Assembly (NCBI GenBank): GCA_003151375.1
Contig: PLXI01000174.1
Span: 2,808 to 12,998 of the forward strand
From: Hyphomicrobiales bacterium
Lineage (GTDB): Bacteria > Pseudomonadota > Alphaproteobacteria > Rhizobiales > Aestuariivirgaceae
Direction of reading: 5' to 3'
DNA: 10,191 bases
Shown: positions 1 through 7,172 of the stretch, one piece after another
How the letters are laid out: each line of letters starts with the position of its first letter
Numbering within the stretch: the stretch's first letter is position 1
Made by a program: the position numbers and the translations under genes
The notes under the pieces: generated by a model
The model's input: only the letters and a program-made list of their open reading frames with translations
Databases searched by the model: none
Told to the model about the DNA's origin: nothing

Positions 1-1748
1 GCATCCTTGGGCACATAGGCCGCAACCTTATTGCCTGACTTAGCGCTGATCCATTCCAACCAATCGGGCCACCAGCTTCCCGCAGTTTCCTTTGCCCCCA
101 ACATCCATTCTTCTAATGTCTCGGCCATGGCGTCATTGGTCCAGTATTGGTATTTATGCGCTGCTGGTGGGTTTACCACACCAGCAATGTGCCCTGAGCC
201 AGACACCACCATTTTCACCGGGCCGCCGAAATGGTCTTGCAAACGGAACACTGATGCCAAAGGCGCAATGTGATCGTCGCGCCCTGCCAAATTATAGATC
301 GGGATCTTGACTTTGCCCAAATCAATGCGTGTATTGTCGAGCACCATGTTGCCGTGGCTGAGACGGTTATTGAGATAGCATTCACGAAGATAATATGAGT
401 GAACACCAGCGGGCATGCGCGTTGCATCACTATTCCAGTAAAGAAGGTCAAACGGAACTGGGTCTTTGCCCAGAAGATAATTATTGACGATGCAAGACCA
501 GATCAAATCATTGGAGCGCAAAAGATTAAACGCATCCGCCATGCGGTTGCCAGGCAGATAGCCCTTATCAACCATGCGCCCTTCGATCCATTTGACTTGT
601 TCATCGTCAACATAAACTTGAAGGTCGCCGGCTTTTTCAAAATCAACTTGCGTGGTCAGGAAAGTGGCCGCCCCTATACGGGTGTCGCCCTTGGCCGCCA
701 TATAGCCAAGCGCAGTGGCCACCATTGTGCCGCCCACGCAGAAGCCAACGGAATTGACTTTTTTAGCCGCTGTCGCTTTGAGCACTTGATCCACAGCGGT
801 GAGGAAGCCTTGCTTCATATAATCGGCGAAATTCTTCGAACTTTGCGCCTCAGATGCATTAACCCACGACATCATGAAAACTGAAATTCCGTTTTCAACA
901 CAGTATTTTACGAAGCTCTTCTGTGGGTTAAGATCAAGAATGTAAAATTTGTTAATCCACGGCGGCGCGATGAGCAGGGGTACTTCAAAAACCGTCTCGG
1001 TTGTTGGCGCATATTGGATGAGTTCAAACACATCATTACGGAAAATAACCTTGCCGGGAGACAAAGCGATGTTGCGCCCCAGCTCAAAAGCATCGGTATC
1101 AGTTTGCTTGATCCTAAGGCGTCCATCCGAATTTTTGAAATCCGCTTCAAGCCGATCAAGCCCACGCAAAAAATTCTCGCCATTGCTGGCAAGTGTGGCC
1201 TTCAAAACTTCTGGGTTTGAAATCGGAAAATTGGATGGTGCAAAAGCATTGGCGATTTGTTCGACATAAAACTTGGCCTTTTGCTTTTCGTGAGGATCAA
1301 GTGGTGTTGCCTCCACCATATCAAGCGCCCATTTACAGCTAACCAGATAGGCTTGTTTCACAAAATCAAAGGCGGAATTGTCATTCCAATCCTTGTCCTT
1401 GAAGCGCTTGTCTGATTTTGGTGGGGTGATAAGTGGTGATACGGTATTGCCCAGCGCCTTTGCCCAGGCTGAATGCCAGATCAAAGTCAGGCTCTGCCAC
1501 AGCTGGCCTTGCGCCAGCATCAAGCGCGCGGGATTCTCCTTATAATATTCGTAAACCGCGCCCAGCGTCTTGGTCACTTGCTCTATGGGCAACATCTGAA
1601 TTTCAAGCTCTTTTTGCTGCGCGTCTGGCCGCGCCGCCAGATTTGAAAATAGTTGCGCCCCGCGCTGAAAAACCTGCGCCATGTTTTGCGTCAGCTTCAA
1701 CATGTCAGGCAGCTTGAAATCAGTGGCTAAAGGCGTTTTCTCAGTCAT
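1..1748 (-). CDS. phaC: Class I poly(3-hydroxyalkanoate) polymerase PhaC, partial (C-terminus cut by window edge)
   Basis: PhaC polymerises (R)-3-hydroxyacyl-CoA into PHA storage polymer at the granule surface. Reading the minus strand gives 582 uninterrupted codons with no stop before the left edge. Class I enzymes are usually about 590-600 residues, so only a short tail is missing. The catalytic triad is visible: the lipase-like box GFCVGG places Cys337, GRDDHIAP gives Asp492 and SGSGHIAG gives His520. The Asp-to-His spacing of 28 matches the Cupriavidus necator enzyme as I recall it (C319/D480/H508). The N-terminal 100 residues are the usual variable region. I chose the ATG at 1748 because GGTGAA lies just upstream of it. 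An in-frame ATG at 1763 has no such site and would add five residues. The gene is divergent from hom. No granule-associated or precursor genes (phaAB, phasin) are in view. Confidence 0.96.
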   Translation of the reverse strand, partial: MTEKTPLATDFKLPDMLKLTQNMAQVFQRGAQLFSNLAARPDAQQKELEIQMLPIEQVTKTLGAVYEYYKENPARLMLAQGQLWQSLTLIWHSAWAKALGNTVSPLITPPKSDKRFKDKDWNDNSAFDFVKQAYLVSCKWALDMVEATPLDPHEKQKAKFYVEQIANAFAPSNFPISNPEVLKATLASNGENFLRGLDRLEADFKNSDGRLRIKQTDTDAFELGRNIALSPGKVIFRNDVFELIQYAPTTETVFEVPLLIAPPWINKFYILDLNPQKSFVKYCVENGISVFMMSWVNASEAQSSKNFADYMKQGFLTAVDQVLKATAAKKVNSVGFCVGGTMVATALGYMAAKGDTRIGAATFLTTQVDFEKAGDLQVYVDDEQVKWIEGRMVDKGYLPGNRMADAFNLLRSNDLIWSCIVNNYLLGKDPVPFDLLYWNSDATRMPAGVHSYYLRECYLNNRLSHGNMVLDNTRIDLGKVKIPIYNLAGRDDHIAPLASVFRLQDHFGGPVKMVVSGSGHIAGVVNPPAAHKYQYWTNDAMAETLEEWMLGAKETAGSWWPDWLEWISAKSGNKVAAYVPKD

Positions 1749-1757
1749 TGGTTCACC

Positions 1758-1790
1758 GTTCATATGCAGTGTTGGATAGGTATAATAGAC
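1758..1790. promoter_or_regulatory. Divergent promoter region between phaC and hom
   Basis: The gap between the divergent starts (1748 and 1823) contains a perfect TATAAT on the plus strand at 1781-1786. A partial -35, TTCATA (1759-1764), lies 16 bases upstream of it. Transcription would start near 1793, giving hom a leader of about 30 bases. The same bases read on the minus strand give TATTAT (1782-1787), a good -10 for phaC with a start near 1775, but no recognisable -35 accompanies it. If both are used, the two polymerases compete for the same DNA. This is prediction from consensus matching only. Confidence 0.5.
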
Positions 1791-1822
1791 AAATCAAAGC
1801 GAAGCCGCCATAAGCTAGACGT

Positions 1823-3130
1823 ATGACAAATACGTTGAGAATAGGTATCGCCGGGCTTGGCACTGTGGGCACAGGTGTGCTGGATATTTTGGCCGAGCAT
1901 GGTGATCTGATCGCCTTGCGCGCCGGTAAAGCTGTGAAAGTGTCGGGCGTTGCCGCGCGTAATCGCACCAAATCGCGAGGTAAGCATGATCTTTCCAAGC
2001 TAGAATGGCATGATGATCCGGTGGCATTGGCCAAATCCTCCAGCATTGATGTGTTAATTGAGTTAATCGGCGGTGACACCGGCCCGGCCAAGCTTGCCGT
2101 TGAGGCAGCGATTGCTTCTGGCAAGCATGTCATCACCGCCAATAAGGCCCTATTGGCCCATCATGGCGTGGCTCTAGCCCGCGCTGCCGAGGCCAAAGGC
2201 GTTGCACTGAATTTTGAAGCCGCAGTTGCTGGCGGCATTCCGGCCATTAAAACTTTACGCGAAGGCCTCGTGGGCAACAGCGCTAAACGTGTCTTTGGCA
2301 TCATGAATGGCACCTGCAATTATATCCTCACTAAAATGGGCGATGAAGGCCGTGGTTTTGCTGATGTGCTGAAAGAAGCGCAAGAATTAGGCTATGCTGA
2401 GGCAGATCCAAGCTTTGATGTGGGTGGCTTTGACACCGCCCATAAACTTGCGGTTCTAACCTCTCTGGCGTTTGGCACGGAAGTAAATCTCGCCGCCATC
2501 AAAATCGAAGGCATCGAAAAAGTGGCACTGGCTGATATTCGCAACGCAGCAGAGCTAGGTTACAAGATTAAATTGCTTGGCGTGGCAGTAAATTATGGTT
2601 CGGGCATCGAACAACGCGTTCACCCTACGCTGATTAAGCGCGGCTCGCCTGTTTCAGAAACTGACGATGTGTTTAACGCCATTGTGGTGAAGGGCGATTT
2701 TGTCGGCGATCTGGTGTTGGAAGGCCGTGGTGCTGGCGCGCATCCCACGGCTTCAGCCGTGCTGTCTGATATTGTGGATATCGCCCGCGGCAACATTCGC
2801 CCAGCCTTTGGCGTTCCGGCGACGGAGCTCAAAAAATATAAAGACTCTTCCCCGCGCGCCCATGAAGGTGGGTTCTATGTGGCCCTTGATCTGCATGACA
2901 AGCCGGGTGCTGTTGCTGCGATTGCCACAATTCTTGCGGACAACAAGATATCGATCGAAAGCATCGTCCAGCGTGGCAAAGCCGATCCATCAGCGCCGCG
3001 CGCCACGGCGCAATTTATTTTGATTACGCATGACACGTTGGAAGCCTCACTCAAAAAGGCGATGGATAAGATCGAGAAAGACGGCCATGTGGCAGGCAAG
3101 GCACGGGTGATACGCATTGAGCGGTTCTGA
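1823..3130 (+). CDS. hom: Homoserine dehydrogenase with C-terminal ACT domain
   Basis: This enzyme reduces L-aspartate-4-semialdehyde to L-homoserine with NAD(P)H, the branch-point step to threonine and methionine; it is cytoplasmic. The 435-residue product has the normal bacterial length. Domains in order are a Rossmann nucleotide-binding fold with GLGTVG at residues 11-16, NKALLAHHG with Lys108, and a catalytic/dimerisation domain with GIMNGTCNYIL (159-169) and EADPSFDVGGFDTAHK (193-208). In that last segment Glu193, Asp204 and Lys208 match the spacing of the yeast active-site residues E208/D219/K223. A C-terminal ACT domain from about residue 349 to 420 is the expected site of threonine feedback inhibition. 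The start MTNTLRIGIAGLG is the usual one for the family. No strong Shine-Dalgarno is visible. The stop lies inside the start of recJ. Confidence 0.97.
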   Translation: MTNTLRIGIAGLGTVGTGVLDILAEHGDLIALRAGKAVKVSGVAARNRTKSRGKHDLSKLEWHDDPVALAKSSSIDVLIELIGGDTGPAKLAVEAAIASGKHVITANKALLAHHGVALARAAEAKGVALNFEAAVAGGIPAIKTLREGLVGNSAKRVFGIMNGTCNYILTKMGDEGRGFADVLKEAQELGYAEADPSFDVGGFDTAHKLAVLTSLAFGTEVNLAAIKIEGIEKVALADIRNAAELGYKIKLLGVAVNYGSGIEQRVHPTLIKRGSPVSETDDVFNAIVVKGDFVGDLVLEGRGAGAHPTASAVLSDIVDIARGNIRPAFGVPATELKKYKDSSPRAHEGGFYVALDLHDKPGAVAAIATILADNKISIESIVQRGKADPSAPRATAQFILITHDTLEASLKKAMDKIEKDGHVAGKARVIRIERF

Positions 3131-4916
3131 AGTGCACGCCTCTGAACCATTTCTCAACATCGCCAAGTCTATCAAAGGGCAAGTCTGGCAGGCACGGCCA
3201 CTAGACCAGCGCACCGCCACTGCGATTTCGCAAAGGCTGGAACTGCCTGAAATCATCGGTCGGGTGATGGCGGCACGAGGTGTTTCAGTCGACGATTCCG
3301 AAGCGTGGCTCAATCCAACCATCCGCGGCCTGATGCCCAAACCTTCCGCATTGATGGATCTGGAAAAGGGTGCGGCGCGTTTGGCGCAAGCGATCATCAC
3401 CCACGAAAAGATTGGCGTAATTAGCGATTACGATGTGGATGGCGTTTCATCCGCCGCACTGCTGCTGCGGTTCCTACGTGCTGTTGGCAGTGACGCAATG
3501 GTCTATATCCCTGATCGGATTTCAGAGGGCTATGGCCCAAGTGAAATGGCGGTGACTGCGCTGAAAGAGCAGGGCGCTGAACTCTTGCTCACGCTGGATT
3601 GCGGTGTGCTCAGCCATGATCCATTGGCCCATGCGGCCGATCTCGGTTTAACAACTATTATCGTTGACCATCATCAGGCCGAGGCGGAACTACCGCACGC
3701 CCTTGCCGTGATTAATCCCAATAGGCAGGATGATATCTCGGGCCAAGGCCACTTGTGTGCTGCTGGTGTGGTGTTCCTGCTTCTCGCGGCCACCAACAAG
3801 GCGCTGCGTGAAAAGGGGCATTACGCCACAAGGTTAGAGCCCAATATGTTGCAATGGCTTGATCTCGTTGCGCTGGCCACGGTGGCTGATGTTGTGCCGC
3901 TTAACGGGCTAAACCGCGCCTATGTAACACAAGGCCTCAGGGTGATGACGCGCCGGGACAATTTAGGCATCGCCTGTCTATCGGATGTGGGAGGACTGAA
4001 ACGCAGGCCTGATACCTATGCCTTGGGCTTTGTGCTGGGGCCACGCCTCAATGCCGCTGGTCGTGTGGGCCATGCCGATGAGGCTCTGGCGTTGCTCACC
4101 ACAATGGACAAAGGCGAAGCTTCAACTCTTGCCCATCAGTTGAATGATTTGAACCGCCACCGCCAAGCAATTGAGTTACGTGTCGTTGATGAAGCAGTGG
4201 CGCAAGCCGAGGTCTCTATGGGCAAAGAGCGCAAACCTGCGGTATTGATTGTTGCAGCCGAGAACTGGCACCCCGGCGTGGTGGGCCTTGCTGCCTCGCG
4301 CCTAAAGGATCGCTATGGCCTACCCGCACTGGTTCTTGCGATAAACAAAACCACTGGCCATGCCACAGGTTCGGGGCGCTCCATTAACGGCGTTGATCTT
4401 GGTAAGGCGGTGCGCGCCGCAAGCGATTCTGGTTTGCTCATCAAGGGCGGCGGTCATGCCATGGCTGCAGGAATGACGCTTGAGGTGGCCAAATTGGGCG
4501 CACTTCGCCAATTTATGGAAGACACATTAACCTTGGCCGTGGATGAAAATTCTACTCGCGCCTTGCTGGTAGACGGCGCATTGACGGCCAGTGGCGCAAC
4601 CCTCGATCTCATTGAATTGCTGGATCAGGCAGGGCCTTATGGCTCGGGTAATCCATCACCTATGTTTGTGTTTCCTGCACACCGCATCACCTATGCGGAC
4701 CGCGTTGGTACCGACCATGTGCGCTGCACTTTGGTGTCAGCAAATGGTACGAAACTTAAGGCCATTGCCTTTCGCGCATTGGGAACCGAGCTTGGCGAAT
4801 TGCTGCTGGCAGAGCGTCAACACCCCATCCATGTGGCGGGGCGTTTGGTGGCCGACGAATGGGGTTCTAAACGCGTTCCCAGCCTGCAAATTGAGGACGC
4901 GGGCGTGATGGTTTGA
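3117..4916 (+). CDS. recJ: Single-stranded-DNA-specific 5'-3' exonuclease RecJ
   Basis: RecJ degrades single-stranded DNA 5' to 3' in recombination repair (RecF pathway), mismatch repair and replication-fork processing. The product has 599 residues, close to the usual length. The DHH phosphoesterase core is intact: SDYDVDG at 103-109, LDCG at 160-163, DHH at 184-186 and ATVADVVPL at 254-262. The DHHA1 domain follows with NWHPGVVGLAASRL (383-396) and GGGHAMAAG (444-452), then an OB-fold region beginning with PYGSGNP (507-513). I prefer the TTG start at 3117 because GGGTGA (3105-3110) sits six bases upstream. A GTG at 3132, just after the hom stop, is the alternative and would drop five residues. 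The overlap with hom implies co-transcription and coupled translation. In many Rhizobiales genomes glpX lies between hom and recJ, and it is absent here. Confidence 0.96.
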   Translation: MSGSEVHASEPFLNIAKSIKGQVWQARPLDQRTATAISQRLELPEIIGRVMAARGVSVDDSEAWLNPTIRGLMPKPSALMDLEKGAARLAQAIITHEKIGVISDYDVDGVSSAALLLRFLRAVGSDAMVYIPDRISEGYGPSEMAVTALKEQGAELLLTLDCGVLSHDPLAHAADLGLTTIIVDHHQAEAELPHALAVINPNRQDDISGQGHLCAAGVVFLLLAATNKALREKGHYATRLEPNMLQWLDLVALATVADVVPLNGLNRAYVTQGLRVMTRRDNLGIACLSDVGGLKRRPDTYALGFVLGPRLNAAGRVGHADEALALLTTMDKGEASTLAHQLNDLNRHRQAIELRVVDEAVAQAEVSMGKERKPAVLIVAAENWHPGVVGLAASRLKDRYGLPALVLAINKTTGHATGSGRSINGVDLGKAVRAASDSGLLIKGGGHAMAAGMTLEVAKLGALRQFMEDTLTLAVDENSTRALLVDGALTASGATLDLIELLDQAGPYGSGNPSPMFVFPAHRITYADRVGTDHVRCTLVSANGTKLKAIAFRALGTELGELLLAERQHPIHVAGRLVADEWGSKRVPSLQIEDAGVMV

Positions 4917-4920
4917 GGGG

Positions 4921-4947
4921 TTGCAATCTCAATCGAACCCTTATAGA
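4921..4947 (+). promoter_or_regulatory. Candidate promoter for tRNA-Glu
   Basis: TTGCAA at 4921-4926 and TATAGA at 4942-4947 lie between the recJ stop and the tRNA, with a short 15-base spacer. A start near 4954 would give a 5' leader of about 25 bases, normal for a tRNA precursor. The spacer is below optimum and both boxes are imperfect, so the assignment is weak. Read-through from recJ is also possible, because no terminator is seen after recJ. Confidence 0.35.
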
Positions 4948-4978
4948 GAGCGGCCTGTTCGGAAAACTTCCAACAAGT

Positions 4979-5053
4979 GCGCCCTTCGTCTATCGGTTAG
5001 GACGACAGCCTTTCACGTTGTAAAGACGGGTTCGACTCCCGTAGGGCGCACCA
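4979..5053 (+). tRNA. tRNA-Glu (anticodon TTC)
   Basis: All cloverleaf elements can be drawn by hand over 75 bases. The acceptor stem GCGCCCT pairs perfectly with AGGGCGC (5043-5049). The D arm has GTCT/GGAC around a loop containing GG. The anticodon stem ACAGC/GTTGT, with one G-T pair, closes the loop CTTTCAC, so the anticodon is TTC (glutamate). The variable loop is AAAG. The T stem ACGGG/CCCGT closes the canonical loop TTCGACT. The discriminator base is A and CCA is encoded in the gene (5051-5053). The layout follows E. coli tRNA-Glu with a one-base shorter D loop. A long open frame crosses this gene, but its coding part starts only at 5077. No integrase or duplicated tRNA 3' end was found nearby. 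Confidence 0.96.
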
Positions 5054-5076
5054 TTCACTTTCGAGGTGAAAATCAA

Positions 5077-5658
5077 ATGAACCCCTTAGTCTCAAAAGTA
5101 TTAGCCAAAGCCAAACACTGGCGCGAAGAAACCGCCGCCTTGCGTGCATTGTGCTTAGGTGCTGGCCTCACCGAAGAGCTGAAATGGGGCCAAGCCTGTT
5201 ACACCTTGGGCGATGACCAAAACGTCGTTCTCATCCATGGCTTCAAAGATTATGTGGCGCTGTTGTTCATGAAGGGTGTGTTGATGCAAGATCCCAAGGG
5301 CATGCTCGTTCAACAAACCAAAAATGTTCAAGCCGCAAGGCAAATTAGATTCACTTCGTTAGCAGAAATCACCAAACTTACGCCTGCGCTGAAAGCCTAT
5401 CTCAAAGACGCCATCGCACTTGAAAAGTCCGGTGCAAAAGTGGTGATGAAAACTGCCGCGCAATTTGATGTGGTCGAAGAATTTCAACGCAGCATAGATG
5501 ACGATCCAAAACTTGCTGAGGCCTTCTTTGCGCTCACACCCGGCAGGCAGAAGGGTTATCTTTTGCACTTTGCTGGGGCCAAACAGTCCGCCACCCGCCT
5601 GGCTAGAATTGAAAAGCACAGTCCACGAATTATTAAGGGCCTTGGGTTGGATGATTAG
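5077..5658 (+). CDS. YdeI/OmpD-associated (OmdA) family protein with DUF1801-like domain
   Basis: The product has 193 residues. The N-terminal part (about 15-115) resembles the DUF1801 fold: ELKWGQACYTLG (35-46) followed by LIHGFKDYVALLFMKGVLM (52-70) is typical. The C-terminal part (about 135-193) has the signature LTPGRQKGYLLHF, then AKQSATRLARIEK (153-180), characteristic of YdeI/OmdA proteins. The family is associated with resistance to some cationic peptides in enteric bacteria, but its biochemical activity is unsettled and I infer none here. The frame is open from 4921, but that extension runs through the tRNA gene. The ATG at 5077 is right because GAGGTGA (5063-5069) lies seven bases upstream. 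It may be transcribed together with the tRNA. Confidence 0.9.
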   Translation: MNPLVSKVLAKAKHWREETAALRALCLGAGLTEELKWGQACYTLGDDQNVVLIHGFKDYVALLFMKGVLMQDPKGMLVQQTKNVQAARQIRFTSLAEITKLTPALKAYLKDAIALEKSGAKVVMKTAAQFDVVEEFQRSIDDDPKLAEAFFALTPGRQKGYLLHFAGAKQSATRLARIEKHSPRIIKGLGLDD

Positions 5659-5739
5659 GTTTGCTGATTGCATCGTCCGCATTTCTCACCTAGCTTCGCT
5701 ACCATCAGTTTCGATTCACCTCTTTAGGAGCCCTGCGCC

Positions 5740-6120
5740 ATGACCAAATCACACCTTTCGATTTTTGCTGCTTTGATGCTTGGTATTGCCATCGTCACGC
5801 CCGCATCAGCCGAGACTTATAAATGGGGTGCCATCGCAGTCGATACGGAAAAGGCCGAGAAAGCCCCGGCTTGGGGCGTAGGCGGCGGCGACACTGAACA
5901 AGATGCCAGTGATGCCGCCCTGAAACTCTGCAAAGATGAAGGTGGCGCTGTGTGCAAAGCCGCAGTTACCTATGAACAATGCGGCGCACTCGCAGTTGAC
6001 GGCAAAGGTGCGGCTGGCTGGGGCAAATCGCCAACTAAAGGCGGAGCCGAAAAGCAAGCTATCGATGGCTGCGGCGCTGATAGCTGTAGCGTCGTGACTT
6101 CGGACTGCAATAACGAATAG
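5740..6120 (+). CDS. Secreted DUF4189-type cysteine-rich protein
   Basis: This is a 126-residue protein with a clear Sec signal peptide: Lys3, a hydrophobic core at 7-20, and a cleavage site after ASA at residue 24. The mature part (about 100 residues) has the DUF4189 pattern WGAIAVD (29-35), later CGALAVD (81-87), and alanine-rich segments ending in cysteines. The six cysteines (64, 72, 81, 111, 116, 123) all lie in the mature part, so three disulfides in the periplasm or outside the cell are plausible. The mature region looks like two tandem copies of one unit (about 28-80 and 81-123). The start is well supported by TTTAGGAG at 5723-5730, nine bases upstream of the ATG. DUF4189 proteins have no established function, though some are virulence- or host-associated. 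The next gene downstream is convergent. Confidence 0.85.
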   Translation: MTKSHLSIFAALMLGIAIVTPASAETYKWGAIAVDTEKAEKAPAWGVGGGDTEQDASDAALKLCKDEGGAVCKAAVTYEQCGALAVDGKGAAGWGKSPTKGGAEKQAIDGCGADSCSVVTSDCNNE

Positions 6121-6144
6121 CTAGGCCCTCTGCGCAGCACAAGG

Positions 6145-6175
6145 CAATGCGGAAGGCTGACGGCTTTCTGCATTG
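6145..6175. terminator. Strong hairpin between convergent genes, possible terminator
   Basis: A 13-base-pair stem (including two G-T pairs) closes a five-base loop TGACG. It lies 25 bases after the DUF4189 gene and 25 bases before the end of the convergent minus-strand gene. Its position suggests a bidirectional transcription end point. Neither side has a proper T-tract, so it is not a textbook intrinsic terminator. It may instead stabilise 3' ends. Confidence 0.5.
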
Positions 6176-6200
6176 GAACTTCTTCGATGTGGTGCGGGGT

Positions 6201-6860
6201 TCAAGATGAATCTTCCCTGAGTGCATCGAAGGCTAGGCCGTGGCAATCCATGAGCACGAAATCAATTTTGTGTTTCGGCTTGTCGCGGTGGCCAGGCGGC
6301 TTGCCCGGGCGCAGCGGCGAGCGGAATTTGGGATTTTCCGCCGCCTTGCGACGGGCTTTCCAACGCACAAGCCGCAAGGCCTGACGGGGCAAAGTTTCCA
6401 GCGCATGTTTCACCGATTGAAAGCGGCGCAAAAGCTGCGTTGCATCAAGGCTTGTGTCAGGCGCGGCGGCTTGCGGGGCATGGGCCTGAAAGAAAGACTC
6501 AAAACTATGGATGCGCGGGCCGCCTTCGGGTGCAGCACTCTGTGCTTCTGATTTGGCAAAACGCTTGCGCGGGTCAAATAGAGCAAAGGCGGGATTTCTC
6601 TGGCCTTTGCTCACAATCACCAGGCCTTCGGGCATGGGCCGCCTGGCAAAGGGCTTGGCCGCCATCTCACGCGCGGCGATGACGATCAGCCGGCGCACCG
6701 CAGCTTCTGTGGGGCGGAGCAGGGTTTCAACCGCAAGATAGGCCTCGCGCGGCAGGCAGCGCATTGTGCCTGCCAACGCCAGTTCCAACAGCGCAAAAAT
6801 TTCATCCAAAACTTGGATGACGGCTTGGCGGTTGGTTTCAATGACGCGGTTCCAATCCAT
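6201..6860 (-). CDS. Conserved hypothetical protein (alphaproteobacterial type)
   Basis: The product has 219 residues from MDWNRVIETNRQ. I recall proteins of this layout in Rhizobiales: an N-terminal helical part, a central RRLIVIAAREM (about 56-66), the segment PAFALFDPRKRF (90-101), and a basic C-terminus with PLRPGKPPGHR and DCHGLAFDALR. None has a known function. No signal peptide, membrane segment or catalytic motif is evident. The C-terminal third is rich in Arg and Lys, so nucleic-acid or ribosome contact is possible, but that is a guess. An ATG at 6878 would add six residues (MFYCAI). I prefer 6860 because a candidate promoter places the transcription start there and because relatives, as I remember them, begin MDWNRV. 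Confidence 0.75.
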   Translation of the reverse strand: MDWNRVIETNRQAVIQVLDEIFALLELALAGTMRCLPREAYLAVETLLRPTEAAVRRLIVIAAREMAAKPFARRPMPEGLVIVSKGQRNPAFALFDPRKRFAKSEAQSAAPEGGPRIHSFESFFQAHAPQAAAPDTSLDATQLLRRFQSVKHALETLPRQALRLVRWKARRKAAENPKFRSPLRPGKPPGHRDKPKHKIDFVLMDCHGLAFDALREDSS

Positions 6861-6866
6861 AATTGC

Positions 6867-6895
6867 GCAATAGAACATAAAGAGAACAAAGTCAA
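6867..6895 (-). promoter_or_regulatory. Candidate promoter giving a leaderless transcript for the 6860 gene
   Basis: On the minus strand TTGACT (6890-6895) is a five-of-six -35 match. TATTGC (6867-6872) follows after exactly 17 bases as a weak -10. Transcription would begin near 6860, which is the first base of the MDWNRV start codon. No Shine-Dalgarno is visible upstream of either possible ATG, which fits leaderless translation. Confidence 0.4.
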
Positions 6896-6922
6896 GAACT
6901 ACAATGGGCTCCCAATCATGGC

Positions 6923-7015
6923 ATGGTTACGCAAGCCTATGCCGAAAACGCCATCCGCATTACCAAGCAGGAACAGAAGCAGTGCGGCTTTGGCGCAGTA
7001 ACGCATACGCATTAA
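6923..7015 (+). pseudogene. Possible remnant of a small secreted-protein gene
   Basis: A 30-codon frame encodes a segment with YAENA, then QKQCGFGA, ending THTH. The pattern YA-x2-A followed some ten residues later by CGF-x-G resembles a short repeat I recall from small secreted Rhizobiales proteins, here cut off before the rest of the unit. There is no ribosome binding site. The frame extends upstream to a TAA at 6878-6880 without a better start. On the opposite strand (7012 to 6899) a 37-codon frame begins MRMRYCAKAALLLFLLG, resembling a truncated signal peptide, also without a ribosome binding site. Only one, or neither, can be a real relic. Confidence 0.2.
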
Positions 7016-7032
7016 TCTGGTAGCAATGAAAT

Positions 7033-7051
7033 CGCGCACAACAACTGCGCG
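7033..7051. repeat. Small perfect inverted repeat (hairpin)
   Basis: CGCGCA and TGCGCG are perfect 6-base arms around a 7-base loop. On the plus strand the right arm is followed by GGAAC and then TTTT (7056-7059). It lies 18 bases after the remnant frame that ends at 7015, so it could be that gene's old terminator. A short GC-rich stem of this kind may also be chance. Confidence 0.35.
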
Positions 7052-7117
7052 GGAACTTTTGTGCCCCATCATCGCGACTTGCTAACGCTATTTCCCAGGA
7101 TCGTTCCCTTTCGGTTC

Positions 7118-7145
7118 TTGTATTCTCCGCCGTAAGTGGTAATAT
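7118..7145 (+). promoter_or_regulatory. Weak candidate promoter for the accessory gene pair
   Basis: TTGTAT (7118-7123) and TAATAT (7140-7145) are separated by 16 bases and would start transcription near 7152, at the left arm of the inverted repeat at 7151-7172. Both boxes are partial matches (3/6 and 4/6), so this is tentative. Confidence 0.25.
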
Positions 7146-7150
7146 GCTCG

Positions 7151-7172
7151 TTGCATTTCCCTAATAATGCAA
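7151..7172. promoter_or_regulatory. Inverted repeat ahead of the accessory gene pair, possible operator
   Basis: TTGCATT (7151-7157) and AATGCAA (7166-7172) are perfect 7-base inverted arms separated by eight bases, giving a 22-base dyad typical in size of an operator for a dimeric helix-turn-helix repressor. It ends 22 bases before the start codon, immediately before the putative ribosome binding site AAGAAGG (7176-7182). Alternatively it forms a weak AT-rich hairpin in the leader RNA. Confidence 0.4.

Noticed and set aside
399..884. 161-residue plus-strand ORF
   Set aside because: It lies antisense within phaC, whose minus-strand frame is continuous and carries all catalytic residues.
1753..2142. 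129-residue minus-strand ORF over the start of hom
   Set aside because: It is antisense to a clear homoserine dehydrogenase and crosses the divergent promoter region; no family resemblance.
4979..5053. tRNA-Glu as the attachment site of an integrated element
   Set aside because: No integrase follows and I found no second copy of the tRNA 3' end in the window; the flanking genes are ordinary.
4921..5658. A single 245-residue protein from the ATG at 4921
   Set aside because: Its first part runs through the tRNA-Glu gene. A good ribosome binding site and the family start place the real beginning at 5077.
6240..6741. Overlapping plus-strand ORFs of 76-103 residues
   Set aside because: They are antisense shadows of the conserved minus-strand gene at 6201-6860, with no ribosome binding sites or family features.
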